Positions 1 to 7,309 of a DNA stretch of 16,371 bases are shown here, in pieces. The notes under the pieces were generated by a model. It saw nothing but the letters and a program-made list of their open reading frames with translations. It was not told the DNA's origin and did no database searches. How positions within the stretch are numbered: position 1 is the stretch's first letter; each line of letters opens with the position of its first letter. The position numbers were made by a program, and so were the translations under genes. The DNA is from DASQWP01 sp050697555 (GTDB lineage Bacteria > Actinomycetota > Thermoleophilia > Gaiellales > Gaiellaceae), in contig JBOHAD010000053.1 of assembly GCA_050697555.1 (NCBI GenBank), forward strand, positions 1 through 16,371, written 5' to 3'.

Positions 1-24
1 GTGCGGAGCACTTTTCGCGATTAC

Positions 25-495
25 TCAGATGACGCCTTCGGGCGGGTTGGGCGGGATGCTCCGTACGGGCACGGGCGCCTCGTCCTCGCCGCGCGGAAGC
101 CCCTGGAGCTGCTTCACGTCGAGGAGGCTGAACTGGGGTGAGGGCGCCACCGGGGTGGGCTCGGAGGGCCGTTCGAGGAGCGAGCCGGCGAGGGCGCCGA
201 GCGCGAGCGCCGCGGCGGCGATGAGAGCCGTGCGCCGACGCTCGCTCGGGAGGCGCACGAGCGGGCGGCGCGGCAGCTCGAAGCGCCGCGTCGGGAGCTC
301 GGGAGGCGTGTCGCGGACGACCGTCGTCGCCGACCGCATGCCCTCTGCGAACGAGCGGCAGGGCTCGCAGGCGCCGAGGTGGCGCTCGAGGAGCTGCCCT
401 TCGAGCGCGGAGAGCTCGCTGTCGAGGCGAACGGACGCCCACTGGCGCGCGCGCTCACAGCGCACTCCGAGCGTGAGAGCCTCCCTACCCGCCAT
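25..495 (-). CDS. Membrane-anchored zinc-finger (ZAS-like) putative anti-sigma factor
   Basis: A 156-residue protein that I read as an anti-sigma-like regulator. The N-terminal third has a zinc-finger pattern, His39-x3-Cys43-x2-Cys46 (HLGACEPC), preceded by Cys13, as in the ZAS/zf-HC2 family. That domain normally holds an ECF sigma factor at the membrane. One hydrophobic segment lies at about residues 89-107, after an Arg-rich stretch, so the zinc finger should be cytoplasmic. The C-terminal tail of about 50 residues is Pro-rich and extracytoplasmic, ending PPNPPEGVI. The ATG start lies 30 nt after the stop of the upstream ABC ATPase gene, with only a weak AGGG in front. No sigma factor gene lies directly upstream, where the partner is commonly found; a partner could be beyond the left edge. 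The fold assignment is fairly sure; the sigma partner and the signal are unknown. Confidence 0.7.
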   Translation of the reverse strand: MAGREALTLGVRCERARQWASVRLDSELSALEGQLLERHLGACEPCRSFAEGMRSATTVVRDTPPELPTRRFELPRRPLVRLPSERRRTALIAAAALALGALAGSLLERPSEPTPVAPSPQFSLLDVKQLQGLPRGEDEAPVPVRSIPPNPPEGVI

Positions 496-525
496 GTCCC
501 TACTGACGATACCCGAGGGAAGAGG

Positions 526-1401
526 TTAGATTCCGGCGATTTTCTCGATCTTGAGGCGCGCCCGCTCGGCCTTGCGCTCGCGCTGCCGGCGGGGATCCGG
601 GACCGGTACCGCGGAGAAGAGCGCCTTCGTGTACTCGTCCTTCGGGCTCGAGTAGATCTGTTCCGCCACACCGACCTCGACGAGCTCGCCCTGGTTCATG
701 ACCGCAATGTCGTCGCTCATCGTCCGCACGACGGCCAGGTCGTGGGAGATGAAGAGGTACGTGAGGCTGAAGTCGCGCTGGAGGTCCTTGAGCAGGTTGA
801 GGATCTGCGCCTGGATGGAGACGTCGAGCGCCGAGACCGGCTCGTCGCAGACGATCAGCTTCGGGTTGAGGGCGAGCGCGCGCGCGATGCCGATGCGCTG
901 ACGTTGCCCCCCGGAGAACTCGTGCGGGTAGCGGTTCGTGTAGTTCGGGTTGAAGCCGACGACCTCGAGCAGCTTGCGCACGGTCTCGCGCCTGCTCCGC
1001 CTCGTGCCGATGCCGTGGACCTCGAGCGGCTCGGCGACGATCCCGCCCACCGTCATGCGCGGGTCGAGCGAGGAGTACGGATCCTGGAAGACGATCTGCA
1101 TCTCCCGGCGCATGCGGCGCAGGTCTTCGCGGTCGAGCTCGGTCAGCTCCTTGCCCATGAACCGCACCGATCCGGAGGTGGGCTTCATCAGCTGGAGGAC
1201 GCAGTAGCCGGTCGTCGACTTGCCGGAGCCGGACTCGCCCACGAGCCCGAGCGTGTGCCCTTCCCGGATGTAGAAGCTGACTCCGTCGACGGCCTTCACC
1301 GAGCCGACCTCGCGTTCCCAGAGGATTCCCTTCTTGACCGGGAAGTGCTTCGTCAGGTCGGTGACGGTGAGGAGGGCTCCGTCCGTGGAGGTCGTGCTCA
1401 T
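526..1401 (-). CDS. oppF: Peptide ABC transporter ATP-binding protein (OppF/DppF type)
   Basis: A 291-residue ATPase that should pair with the OppD-like subunit to power peptide import through the OppB/OppC permeases. Visible motifs are Walker A GESGSGKS (residues 55-62), Q-loop at Gln106, signature FSGGQRQR (162-169), Walker B LIVCDEP (182-188) and the switch His220 (FISHDL). The ATG start agrees with the family N-terminus and has an AGAGG-type ribosome site at 1409-1413. The protein ends in a basic helix (RRQRERKAERARLKIEKIAGI, its last 21 residues, begins just after PDP). It lacks the cysteine-containing C-terminal extension found in many OppF/DppF proteins of 320-330 residues. It is separated from oppD by 133 nt containing two palindromes, so its expression may be tuned separately. 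The family is certain; the substrate is inferred from the operon. Confidence 0.92.
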   Translation of the reverse strand: MSTTSTDGALLTVTDLTKHFPVKKGILWEREVGSVKAVDGVSFYIREGHTLGLVGESGSGKSTTGYCVLQLMKPTSGSVRFMGKELTELDREDLRRMRREMQIVFQDPYSSLDPRMTVGGIVAEPLEVHGIGTRRSRRETVRKLLEVVGFNPNYTNRYPHEFSGGQRQRIGIARALALNPKLIVCDEPVSALDVSIQAQILNLLKDLQRDFSLTYLFISHDLAVVRTMSDDIAVMNQGELVEVGVAEQIYSSPKDEYTKALFSAVPVPDPRRQRERKAERARLKIEKIAGI

Positions 1402-1408
1402 AGGGCAG

Positions 1409-1413
1409 CCTCT
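1409..1413 (-). promoter_or_regulatory. Ribosome binding site of oppF
   Basis: On the minus strand this reads AGAGG, seven bases before the ATG at 1401-1399. It supports that start, which also fits the family N-terminus. Confidence 0.5.
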
Positions 1414-1437
1414 GGCCTATGAGGACGTGGAGGGGGT

Positions 1438-1509
1438 GTGGGGGAACCGGGAGGTTCCTCCACGGCATCAAAGAAGGGGGCTCGTGGGGGAAACCTGGTT
1501 TCCCCCACG
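1438..1509. repeat. Pair of related palindromes between oppD and oppF
   Basis: Two similar palindromic units lie in the 133-nt gap between the two ATPase genes (1402-1534). Unit A is 1438-1463: arm GTGGGGGAACC, loop GGGA, arm GGTTCCTCCAC, with one non-Watson-Crick position. Unit B is 1483-1509: arm CGTGGGGGAAACC, central T, arm GGTTTCCCCCACG, perfect over 13 bp. The units share the arm pattern GTGGGGGAA(A)CC. The right arm of unit A can also pair with the left arm of unit B, so alternative folds are possible. No T-run follows on the minus strand. The layout resembles REP/BIME-type intergenic palindromes, but a role in RNA processing or attenuation is equally possible. The symmetry is directly visible; the function is not known. 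Confidence 0.75.
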
Positions 1510-1534
1510 GGAGCGCGCCAAAGGCGAGCGACGC

Positions 1535-2542
1535 TCATACTCCCACCTTCACGCGCTCACGCTCGCTCGTGGGATGGGCCGAGCGAACCCAGTGGCCTGT
1601 CCGGATCTCGCGGAGCTCCGGCTCGACCTTCGTGCACGAGTCCTGAGCGTCCGCGTACGGGCAGCGCGGGGCGAAGCGGCAGGCATCCGGAGGGTCGATG
1701 AGCGAGGGCGGCAGACCGGGGATCGCCGTCAAGCGGCCCTCGCGGACGTCCTCGGCCTCGAGCTGTGGGAGCGCGGCGAGGAGCGCCTCCGTGTACGGGT
1801 GCTCAGGCCTGTCGAAGAGGTCGAACGACGAGGCGTACTCGACGATCTGGCCCGCGTACATGACGGCGATGTTGTCCGCCGTCTCGGCGACGACGCCCAT
1901 GTCGTGCGTGATGATGATCATGGACATCTCGTGCTGCCGGCGGAGCTCGTCGAGGAGGTCGAGGATCCCGGCCTGGATCGTGACGTCGAGCGCCGTCGTC
2001 GGCTCGTCCGCGATCAGGAGCTTCGGGTTGCAGGCGAGCGCGCTGGCGATCATGACACGCTGCCGCATGCCGCCCGAGAAGCGGTGGGGATAATCGTCGA
2101 GGCGCTCGGCGGCCTTCGGGATGCGAACCTCCTCCAGGAGCTCGACCGCGCGCTTGCGCGCCTGCTCCTTCGACACGTCCATGTGGCGGCGGAGCACCTC
2201 GGTGATCTGCGTCGAGATCTTGATCGTCGGGTTCAGGCTCGTCATCGGGTCCTGGAAGATCATGGCGATCTCCTTGCCCCGGATGTCCTCGAGCTCCCGC
2301 TCCTTGAGCGTCGTCAGGTCGCGGCCCTCGAACAGCACCGAGCCGGCGACGATCCGTGCCGGCGGCTTCGGGATGAGCCCCATGATCGACAGCGCCGTCA
2401 CCGACTTCCCGCAGCCGGATTCGCCGACCAGGCCCAGGGTCTGCCCCTTCTCCAGGGGGAAGGAGACGCCGTCGACCGCGCGCACGACGCCCTCGCGCGT
2501 GAAGAAGTGTGTCCGGAGGTCGTTGACCTCGAGCTGCGCCAC
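1535..2542 (-). CDS. oppD: Peptide ABC transporter ATP-binding protein (OppD/DppD type)
   Basis: A 335-residue ATPase of the oligopeptide/dipeptide importer family. Motifs are Walker A GESGCGKS (residues 40-47), Q-loop in IFQDP (Gln97), signature FSGGMRQR (155-162), Walker B LLIADEP (175-181) and the switch His213 (ITHDM). The C-terminal oligopeptide-transporter zone begins near residue 272 (IPGLPPS) and carries CRFAPRC (Cys288, Cys294) and Cys303. Members of this zone often have a fourth cysteine near the end; here that position reads GHWVRSAHP, with Ser in its place. I place the start at GTG 2542, because the open frame further upstream only runs antisense-like through oppC. A strong GAGGAGG lies just three bases before it. 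The gene begins 17 nt after oppC, in the same operon. Family assignment is very secure; peptide specificity is inferred. Confidence 0.92.
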   Translation of the reverse strand: MAQLEVNDLRTHFFTREGVVRAVDGVSFPLEKGQTLGLVGESGCGKSVTALSIMGLIPKPPARIVAGSVLFEGRDLTTLKERELEDIRGKEIAMIFQDPMTSLNPTIKISTQITEVLRRHMDVSKEQARKRAVELLEEVRIPKAAERLDDYPHRFSGGMRQRVMIASALACNPKLLIADEPTTALDVTIQAGILDLLDELRRQHEMSMIIITHDMGVVAETADNIAVMYAGQIVEYASSFDLFDRPEHPYTEALLAALPQLEAEDVREGRLTAIPGLPPSLIDPPDACRFAPRCPYADAQDSCTKVEPELREIRTGHWVRSAHPTSERERVKVGV

Positions 2543-2545
2543 GAG

Positions 2546-2552
2546 CCTCCTC
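2546..2552 (-). promoter_or_regulatory. Ribosome binding site deciding the oppD start
   Basis: Minus-strand GAGGAGG lies only three bases before GTG 2542. The spacing is short, but no other in-frame ATG, GTG or TTG lies near the family's expected N-terminus, so this site fixes the start well upstream of the first internal ATG. Confidence 0.6.
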
Positions 2553-2559
2553 GGTACCC

Positions 2560-3528
2560 CTAGGTCTCTCGCGTCCGCGGGTCGAGCGCGTCCCGGAGGC
2601 CGTCTGCGACGAAGTTGGCGCAGAGGACGAGCGCGGCGATGAAGACGCTCGGGATGACGATCGTGAGCGGGTGCGACCGATAGGCATCGCGGCCGTCGTT
2701 GGCCATCGCGCCCCAGGAGGCGTCCGGCGGGTTGATGCCGAGGCCGATGAACGAGATGAACGCCTCCCCCAGGACGACGCCCGGAAGGCTCAGGAACATG
2801 CTGATGATGAGGATGCCGAGCGTGTTGGGAAGCAGGTGCCGCCCCAGGATCCTGTACCAGCGCGCGCCGACCGCCCGCGCCGCGCGCACGTAGTCGTTTT
2901 CCTTCAGCGTGATGACCTGCCCGCGGACGACGCGGGCGTCCGTGAACCACGAGACGATCGAGAGCGCGACCACCATCGTCAGGAAGTTGACCGTGCCGAC
3001 GATGGCGAGCGTGATGATCGCAAACGGCAGGAAGGGCAGCCCGTAGAGCGCGTCGAGGAAGCGCATGAGGATGTTGTCGAGCGAGCCGCCGGCGAAGCCG
3101 GAGACCCCGCCGTAGACGATGGCGACGACGAGGATGACGAGCGTGGCGGCGAAGCCGATCCCGATCGAGACCTGCCCGCCGAGGGCGGCGCGCGCGAAGA
3201 GGTCGCGCCCGAACTGGTCGGTCCCGAAGGGGTGCGCCGCGCTCGCTCCCTGGTAGGCCGCGGAGAAGTCGACCGCGAACGGATCGATGTCGTTGACGAT
3301 GTCGGTCCAGATTCCGGGAACGATCCAGATGCCCGGGATGAGGAACGAGTACAGGACGATGACGCCGAACACGATCGCCGCCGCGACCGCGCCGCGGTTG
3401 CGGATGTAGCGTCGCCAGGCGTCCTGCCAGAGGCTCGACTGCCGGATCGGCGCGCCGGCGGCCACGCCCGCCTCGGGCAGCGTCTGGGCGCGCGGGTCGA
3501 GAGCCGCCTCTGGTTCCCGGACTGCCAT
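2560..3528 (-). CDS. oppC: Peptide ABC transporter permease (OppC/DppC type)
   Basis: A 322-residue inner-membrane permease of the binding-protein-dependent peptide importer family. The cytoplasmic N-terminal tail is about 45 residues. It is followed by a first membrane span (about 47-65), the family hallmark HPFGTDQFGRDLF (99-111), several further spans and the EAA coupling loop at about 213-240 (YVRAARAVGARWYRI), which docks on the ATPases. The C-terminus LDPRTRET matches the family ending. The ATG start lies one base after the oppB stop codon, so the two permease genes are probably translationally coupled. It should form the transmembrane channel with OppB. Nothing is truncated or unusual. 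The family call is secure; peptide specificity is inferred. Confidence 0.93.
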   Translation of the reverse strand: MAVREPEAALDPRAQTLPEAGVAAGAPIRQSSLWQDAWRRYIRNRGAVAAAIVFGVIVLYSFLIPGIWIVPGIWTDIVNDIDPFAVDFSAAYQGASAAHPFGTDQFGRDLFARAALGGQVSIGIGFAATLVILVVAIVYGGVSGFAGGSLDNILMRFLDALYGLPFLPFAIITLAIVGTVNFLTMVVALSIVSWFTDARVVRGQVITLKENDYVRAARAVGARWYRILGRHLLPNTLGILIISMFLSLPGVVLGEAFISFIGLGINPPDASWGAMANDGRDAYRSHPLTIVIPSVFIAALVLCANFVADGLRDALDPRTRET

Positions 3529-3529
3529 C

Positions 3530-4474
3530 CTAGGAGCGCGCCTCGCGGGTACGCGGGTCGAGGAAGCCGTAGAGGATGTCCACGACGAGGTTGGCGAGGA
3601 TGACGACGACCGATGCGAGCACCGTGATGCCCATCACCACCGAGTAGTCACGGGCCGCTACCGCGTCCACGAAGTACCTGCCGATGCCCGGGATCGAGAA
3701 GATCGTCTCGATCACGAACGTGCCGGTGATGACGAGGCCGATCAGCGGACCGACCGCCGTGACGACCGGGATGAGCGAGTTCCGGAGCACGTGCCGGATG
3801 ACGACGCGCCGCCAGCGGAGGCCCTTCGCCTTCGCAGTGCGCACGTAGTCCTGCTGCATCGTCTCGAGCATCGTCCCGCGGACAAGACGGGCGACGAAAG
3901 CCATGAAGAAGAGCCCGAGGGCGAACGAGGGCAGGATGATGCGCGGGTCCGTGAAGTTCCAGAAGTCGATCGGCCAGCCGTTGGTCGGGACGAAGCTGTT
4001 GCGCACCGCGAAGTAGTAGATGAGGATCGTCGCCACGAAGAAGTTGGGCAGGGCGAAGCCGACGTTCGAGAAGAGCATCGCGGCGTAGTCGAAGACCGAG
4101 TTGGGCCGCAACGCCGAGGCGATGCCGGCCGGGAGCCCGATGACGAGGCCCCACGCGATCGCCAGGAGGGCGAGCTTGAGCGAGTGCGGGAAGTGCTCCT
4201 TGATGATCTCGTTGACCGTCCGGTTGCGCAGGACGAGGGACGGCCCGAGGTTGAACGTGAAGACGTCCTTCACGTAATACGCGTACTGCGCATACCAGGG
4301 CTTGTCGAGGTTGAACTTCCTCTCGAGGTTCTCCTGGATCGCCGGGGGCACCGCCCGCTCCGTCTGGCGGAACGGGTTTCCCTCGATCTGCCTCATGAGC
4401 GAGAAGATGAGGAGGATGACCAGCAGGATGACGGGGATCGTCCAGATGATCCTCCGAATCGCGTACGTGGCCAT
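3530..4474 (-). CDS. oppB: Peptide ABC transporter permease (OppB/DppB type)
   Basis: A 314-residue inner-membrane permease, the OppB half of the channel. It begins MATYAIRRIIWTIP with a first span at about residues 9-27. A periplasmic stretch follows, with the usual NPFRQ...NLDKPWYAQY region and the FNLGPSL motif. The remaining spans contain the EAA loop at about 210-238 (YVRTAKAKGLRWRRV). Late motifs ETIFSIPGIGRY and FLDPRTRE are typical of the family. The ATG is preceded by only a weak AGCGGG. The gene lies 100 nt downstream of the binding-protein gene, with a very stable hairpin between them, and one base upstream of oppC. Length and motif order are normal. The assignment is secure at family level. 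Confidence 0.93.
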   Translation of the reverse strand: MATYAIRRIIWTIPVILLVILLIFSLMRQIEGNPFRQTERAVPPAIQENLERKFNLDKPWYAQYAYYVKDVFTFNLGPSLVLRNRTVNEIIKEHFPHSLKLALLAIAWGLVIGLPAGIASALRPNSVFDYAAMLFSNVGFALPNFFVATILIYYFAVRNSFVPTNGWPIDFWNFTDPRIILPSFALGLFFMAFVARLVRGTMLETMQQDYVRTAKAKGLRWRRVVIRHVLRNSLIPVVTAVGPLIGLVITGTFVIETIFSIPGIGRYFVDAVAARDYSVVMGITVLASVVVILANLVVDILYGFLDPRTREARS

Positions 4475-4517
4475 CCCGCTGATTCTCTACCCATAGGCAC
4501 AGACTTCGCAACCGGAA

Positions 4518-4560
4518 GAGCGGCGGGCGGGGCGCCGGAGCGCCCCGCCCGCTATCGCTC
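4518..4560 (-). terminator. Strong GC hairpin between binding-protein gene and oppB
   Basis: Arms at 4523-4535 (GCGGGCGGGGCGC) and 4540-4552 pair perfectly over 13 bp around a CGGA loop. A further 5 bp (4518-4522 with 4556-4560) can extend the stem past a three-base bulge. It lies 15 nt beyond the stop codon of the binding-protein gene. No T-run follows on the minus strand, so it is not a classical intrinsic terminator. In binding-protein transporter operons a stem in this position is known to protect the upstream mRNA or reduce readthrough, giving more binding protein than permease. That role is inferred here; an isolated terminator or a processing site are the alternatives. Confidence 0.7.
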
Positions 4561-4574
4561 GTGCGAGGCCTAGC

Positions 4575-6242
4575 CTACGAGCACTCGCCCTCCACGACCA
4601 CGTCCGTGAGGTCCATGGAGTTCAGGGCACCGATGTAGAAGGTGTCCTTGATGCACGTGTCCTCGAGGTTGATGAGCGTGTAGTGGTAGATCGGCATGAT
4701 CGGCATCTCGCCGTCCTCGCCGAACATGATGTCCTCCGCCTGCGCGTAGAGGTCGAAGCGAGCCTCGTCCTCAGGCGTGTTGCGGGCCTCCTCGACCAGG
4801 CCGTCGAACTCCTCGTTGCAGAAGTTCGTGTTGTTGTTGCCCGACTCGCAGGTCCACAGCTCGAGCCCGTTGATCGCGTCCGGGTAGTCGTAGATCCACC
4901 CGAGGCGGTAGACGTCGACCTGGTTCGACGGCGGCGGGCCGAGGAACTCGAGGTACTGCGCCCACTCCTGGGCCCTGATGGTCGTGTTCAGCCCGAGCTC
5001 GTTCCACATGTCCTGCACCGCCACCCCGATCTCGCGGTGTCCCGGCGCGTTGTTGTGGAAGAGGTTGACGTTCGTCTTCGGGCTGGCCGCTTCCTCCATC
5101 ACCGCTTGGGCCTGCTCAATGTCGCCCGATGGCGGCGTCCAGGGCGACTCCGGGTTGATGACGTCGTAGCCCGGGATGCCCGGAGGCGTCATCCCCGCGC
5201 CAGGCTGCTGGTCGGCCTGCGCGACGTTGTCGATGATCGTCTGCCGGTCGACCGCCAGCGACATGGCGCGCCGCTGCTCGAGGTCGATGTTCTCGACGTT
5301 GAACCCGTAGTAGTACGTGCCGAGGTACTCGTACTGCTCGTACTCCTCGGTCTCCTTCAGCCGCGGGATCTCGGCCGGCGGCAGCCCGCCGCCGTCGAAC
5401 GCGTCGACCTCGCCGGCCTCGAAGGCCTGCAGCTTGGTCGTGGCGTCGACGATGATGAGGCCGTTCACGCGCTCGAGCGTGACCTCGTCGGCGTTCCGCC
5501 AGTCGGGGTTCTTGACCAGGTCGATGGAAGACTCGTGCTCCCACGCCTCGAGCGTGAAGGGGCCGTTGGTGACGATGTTCTCGGGCTCCGTCCACTGCTC
5601 GCCGAACTCCTCCACCGTGCCCTGGTGGACCGCGATGAACGAGTGGTGCGCCGACTGAGCGACGAACCACGGCTGCGCCGAGGTCAGCTGCACCTCGAGC
5701 GTGTAGTCGTCGACAGCGGTGACTCCGACCGCGTCGGCGAGCTCCTCGCAGTTGTCCTCGCAGGCGTTGTACTCCTGCGCGCCTTCGATGCCGTACAGCT
5801 GGTAAGCGTAGTCGGCAGCGAGCTCAGGCGACAGCGTCCGCTTCCATGCGTACTCGAAGTCGGCCGCCGTCACCGGGTCGCCGTTCGTCCAAGCGCCGTC
5901 CTGGCTCAGCGTGTACGTGACGGTCGTGCCGTCCTCGCTCACCTCCCAGCTCTCGGCGAGGTGCGGCTGGGGTTCCAGGTTCTCGTCGAGCACGACCAGC
6001 GGATCCATGATGTTGCCGATTACGTTCGACGATGTGGTATCGGTCGCCAGACCTGGGTCGAGCGACGGGGGCTCCGCGCCCCACGCAATTGTGATGATCT
6101 GCTCGGCCGCGGGCGGCTCCTCCTGAGCCTCGCCTGTGTCGCCCGGCGCGGCGTCGTCGTCGTCGCCTCCGCAGCCTGCGACGCCGAGAGCCAGGACCGC
6201 GAGCAGCGCTGCGACCAGCAGCAGCCATGGGTTCCTTCGCAC
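4575..6242 (-). CDS. oppA: Peptide-binding lipoprotein of the ABC importer (SBP family 5, OppA-like)
   Basis: A 555-residue extracytoplasmic solute-binding protein. The N-terminus has a basic start, a hydrophobic core and a lipobox LGVAGC, giving lipid attachment at Cys24. A very acidic linker of about 25 residues follows (GGDDDD...). The SBP family 5 domain starts with WGAEPPSLDPGLATD (54-68), near the usual OppA N-terminal motif, and includes NGPFTLEAW (226-234). Six cysteines after the lipid Cys fall in three close or plausible pairs (161/165, 465/475, 530/554), suggesting disulfides outside the membrane. Translation starts at GTG 6242 behind a strong AGGAGGG. The gene heads the transporter cluster oppA-oppB-oppC-oppD-oppF, 88 nt after a secreted Kelch protein. 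Family is certain; peptide is the likely substrate, but this family also includes sugar and nickel binders. Confidence 0.92.
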   Translation of the reverse strand: MRRNPWLLLVAALLAVLALGVAGCGGDDDDAAPGDTGEAQEEPPAAEQIITIAWGAEPPSLDPGLATDTTSSNVIGNIMDPLVVLDENLEPQPHLAESWEVSEDGTTVTYTLSQDGAWTNGDPVTAADFEYAWKRTLSPELAADYAYQLYGIEGAQEYNACEDNCEELADAVGVTAVDDYTLEVQLTSAQPWFVAQSAHHSFIAVHQGTVEEFGEQWTEPENIVTNGPFTLEAWEHESSIDLVKNPDWRNADEVTLERVNGLIIVDATTKLQAFEAGEVDAFDGGGLPPAEIPRLKETEEYEQYEYLGTYYYGFNVENIDLEQRRAMSLAVDRQTIIDNVAQADQQPGAGMTPPGIPGYDVINPESPWTPPSGDIEQAQAVMEEAASPKTNVNLFHNNAPGHREIGVAVQDMWNELGLNTTIRAQEWAQYLEFLGPPPSNQVDVYRLGWIYDYPDAINGLELWTCESGNNNTNFCNEEFDGLVEEARNTPEDEARFDLYAQAEDIMFGEDGEMPIMPIYHYTLINLEDTCIKDTFYIGALNSMDLTDVVVEGECS

Positions 6243-6247
6243 TTCTG

Positions 6248-6254
6248 CCCTCCT
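6248..6254 (-). promoter_or_regulatory. Ribosome binding site of the oppA-like gene
   Basis: Minus-strand AGGAGGG sits five bases before the GTG start at 6242. It is one of the strongest ribosome sites in the window. It supports the GTG start, and the resulting N-terminus is a good lipoprotein signal. Confidence 0.75.
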
Positions 6255-6330
6255 CTTGTGACTGACTTGCGGCCAAGGCCGTCTGGGCCCGGCCGACCTA
6301 GGTGCTTAGACGCACAGAGGCGGCGGGAAG

Positions 6331-7266
6331 TTAGCGGACCCCGATCGGTCGCGTTTCCACGACCTGTGAATCGCGGAGCGCAGTGGTGCAACCGCCGATC
6401 GTGTAGAGAGATCCGCCCACGGCGAAGACGTTGAGGCCGTGCCGCGTGACGAGCGAGCGGGGGCCCGAGCGCCAGGAGTTCGTCTCCGCGTCGTAGATCT
6501 GGTAGACGTGCTCCCAGACGGCGTGGATCTCGTTGCCGGCGACATCGGCGCCCAGGAGCTCCATCGGCTCGGGCAGGGCGGGCCCGGGCCGCCAGCTGTC
6601 GGCCTCCGGATCGTAGATCCAGACCTCTCGCAGGAGCTCCTCGCCGCGAAGGCCGCCGATCATCCAGATCTCGTCCTCGAAGACGACGGCCCCGAAGGCA
6701 TGGTTCGGGCGCGGGAGCGGCGCCGCTTCGCGCCAGCTATCGGCTTCCACGTCGTAGGCGAAGACCTCGTCGTGCTCCTCGCCGCCCGAGAAGCCGCCGA
6801 GCACGTAGATCCGGTTCCCGAGCGCGACCGCAGAGTGGTTGAAGCGCCGCTCCGGCAGCGGCGCCCGGGACTCCCAGGCGTCCTGGGCCGGGTCGTAGAC
6901 GTACACGTCGGTCCCGTTTCCGTCGGCGTCGTCCCCCCCGATGACGTAGACCTTGCCGCCGACCGCCGCCGCGTCGGCCGCCCGGATCGGCTCGGGCAGC
7001 GGCCTCAGGGTCGTCCAGGCGTCCATCTGCGGATCGAAGCGCTGGAACGTCGCGAGCCGCCTCCCCGTCTCCCCCACCATCCCCCCGGCCGCATAGATCT
7101 GCCCGCCCAGCTCGGCGGCGGCGATGTAGCTCCGGCGCTGCGACATCGACTGCCCGTACGTCCACGGGGCGGCCTCCGCTCCCGCGGCGCCCGGGCCCAG
7201 AGAGCCGAGGACGGCGGCGAGGGCGACCGCGAGGACGGCCGCGACGCCTGCGACGAAGGCACGCAT
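6331..7266 (-). CDS. Secreted Kelch-repeat (beta-propeller) protein
   Basis: A 311-residue protein with an Ala-rich signal peptide (about residues 1-33; cleavage possibly after AGAEA) and then only Kelch repeats, so probably an exported six-bladed propeller. Blades are recognisable by the pattern GG then Tyr-x-Tyr-Asp-Pro/Val...Trp: IYAAGG...MDAWTTL, VYVIGG...QDAWESR, IYVLGG...ADSWREA, IWMIGG...ADSWRPG, a fifth lacking the GG pair (IHAVWEHVY...TNSWRSG) and a last half-blade (LYTIGGCTT). The last strand may close the ring with the first. No catalytic domain is attached. The gene lies 153 nt after atpG and 88 nt before the peptide-binding lipoprotein, all on the same strand. A binding or scaffolding role outside the membrane is inferred; no specific ligand can be named. 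The ATG has no clear ribosome site. Confidence 0.85.
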   Translation of the reverse strand: MRAFVAGVAAVLAVALAAVLGSLGPGAAGAEAAPWTYGQSMSQRRSYIAAAELGGQIYAAGGMVGETGRRLATFQRFDPQMDAWTTLRPLPEPIRAADAAAVGGKVYVIGGDDADGNGTDVYVYDPAQDAWESRAPLPERRFNHSAVALGNRIYVLGGFSGGEEHDEVFAYDVEADSWREAAPLPRPNHAFGAVVFEDEIWMIGGLRGEELLREVWIYDPEADSWRPGPALPEPMELLGADVAGNEIHAVWEHVYQIYDAETNSWRSGPRSLVTRHGLNVFAVGGSLYTIGGCTTALRDSQVVETRPIGVR

Positions 7267-7309
7267 TACCGAATCAGACGCTCCCGACGCCCGAGGCGTT
7301 AGGAGGAGG

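Noticed and set aside
1..24. Start of another gene at the left edge
   Set aside because: Only 24 bases are available after the anti-sigma stop codon, with no readable start or domain.
379..1422. Long plus-strand open frames across the transporter, ATP synthase and decarboxylase genes
   Set aside because: They mirror known genes on the minus strand, are extremely rich in Arg, Asp, Glu and Val, have no domain pattern, and are expected in very GC-rich DNA with few stops.
6243..6330. A promoter between the Kelch gene and the oppA-like gene
   Set aside because: The 88-nt gap contains only a strong ribosome site, small GGCC-type stems and a CCTAGG; I could not find a credible -35/-10 pair on the minus strand.
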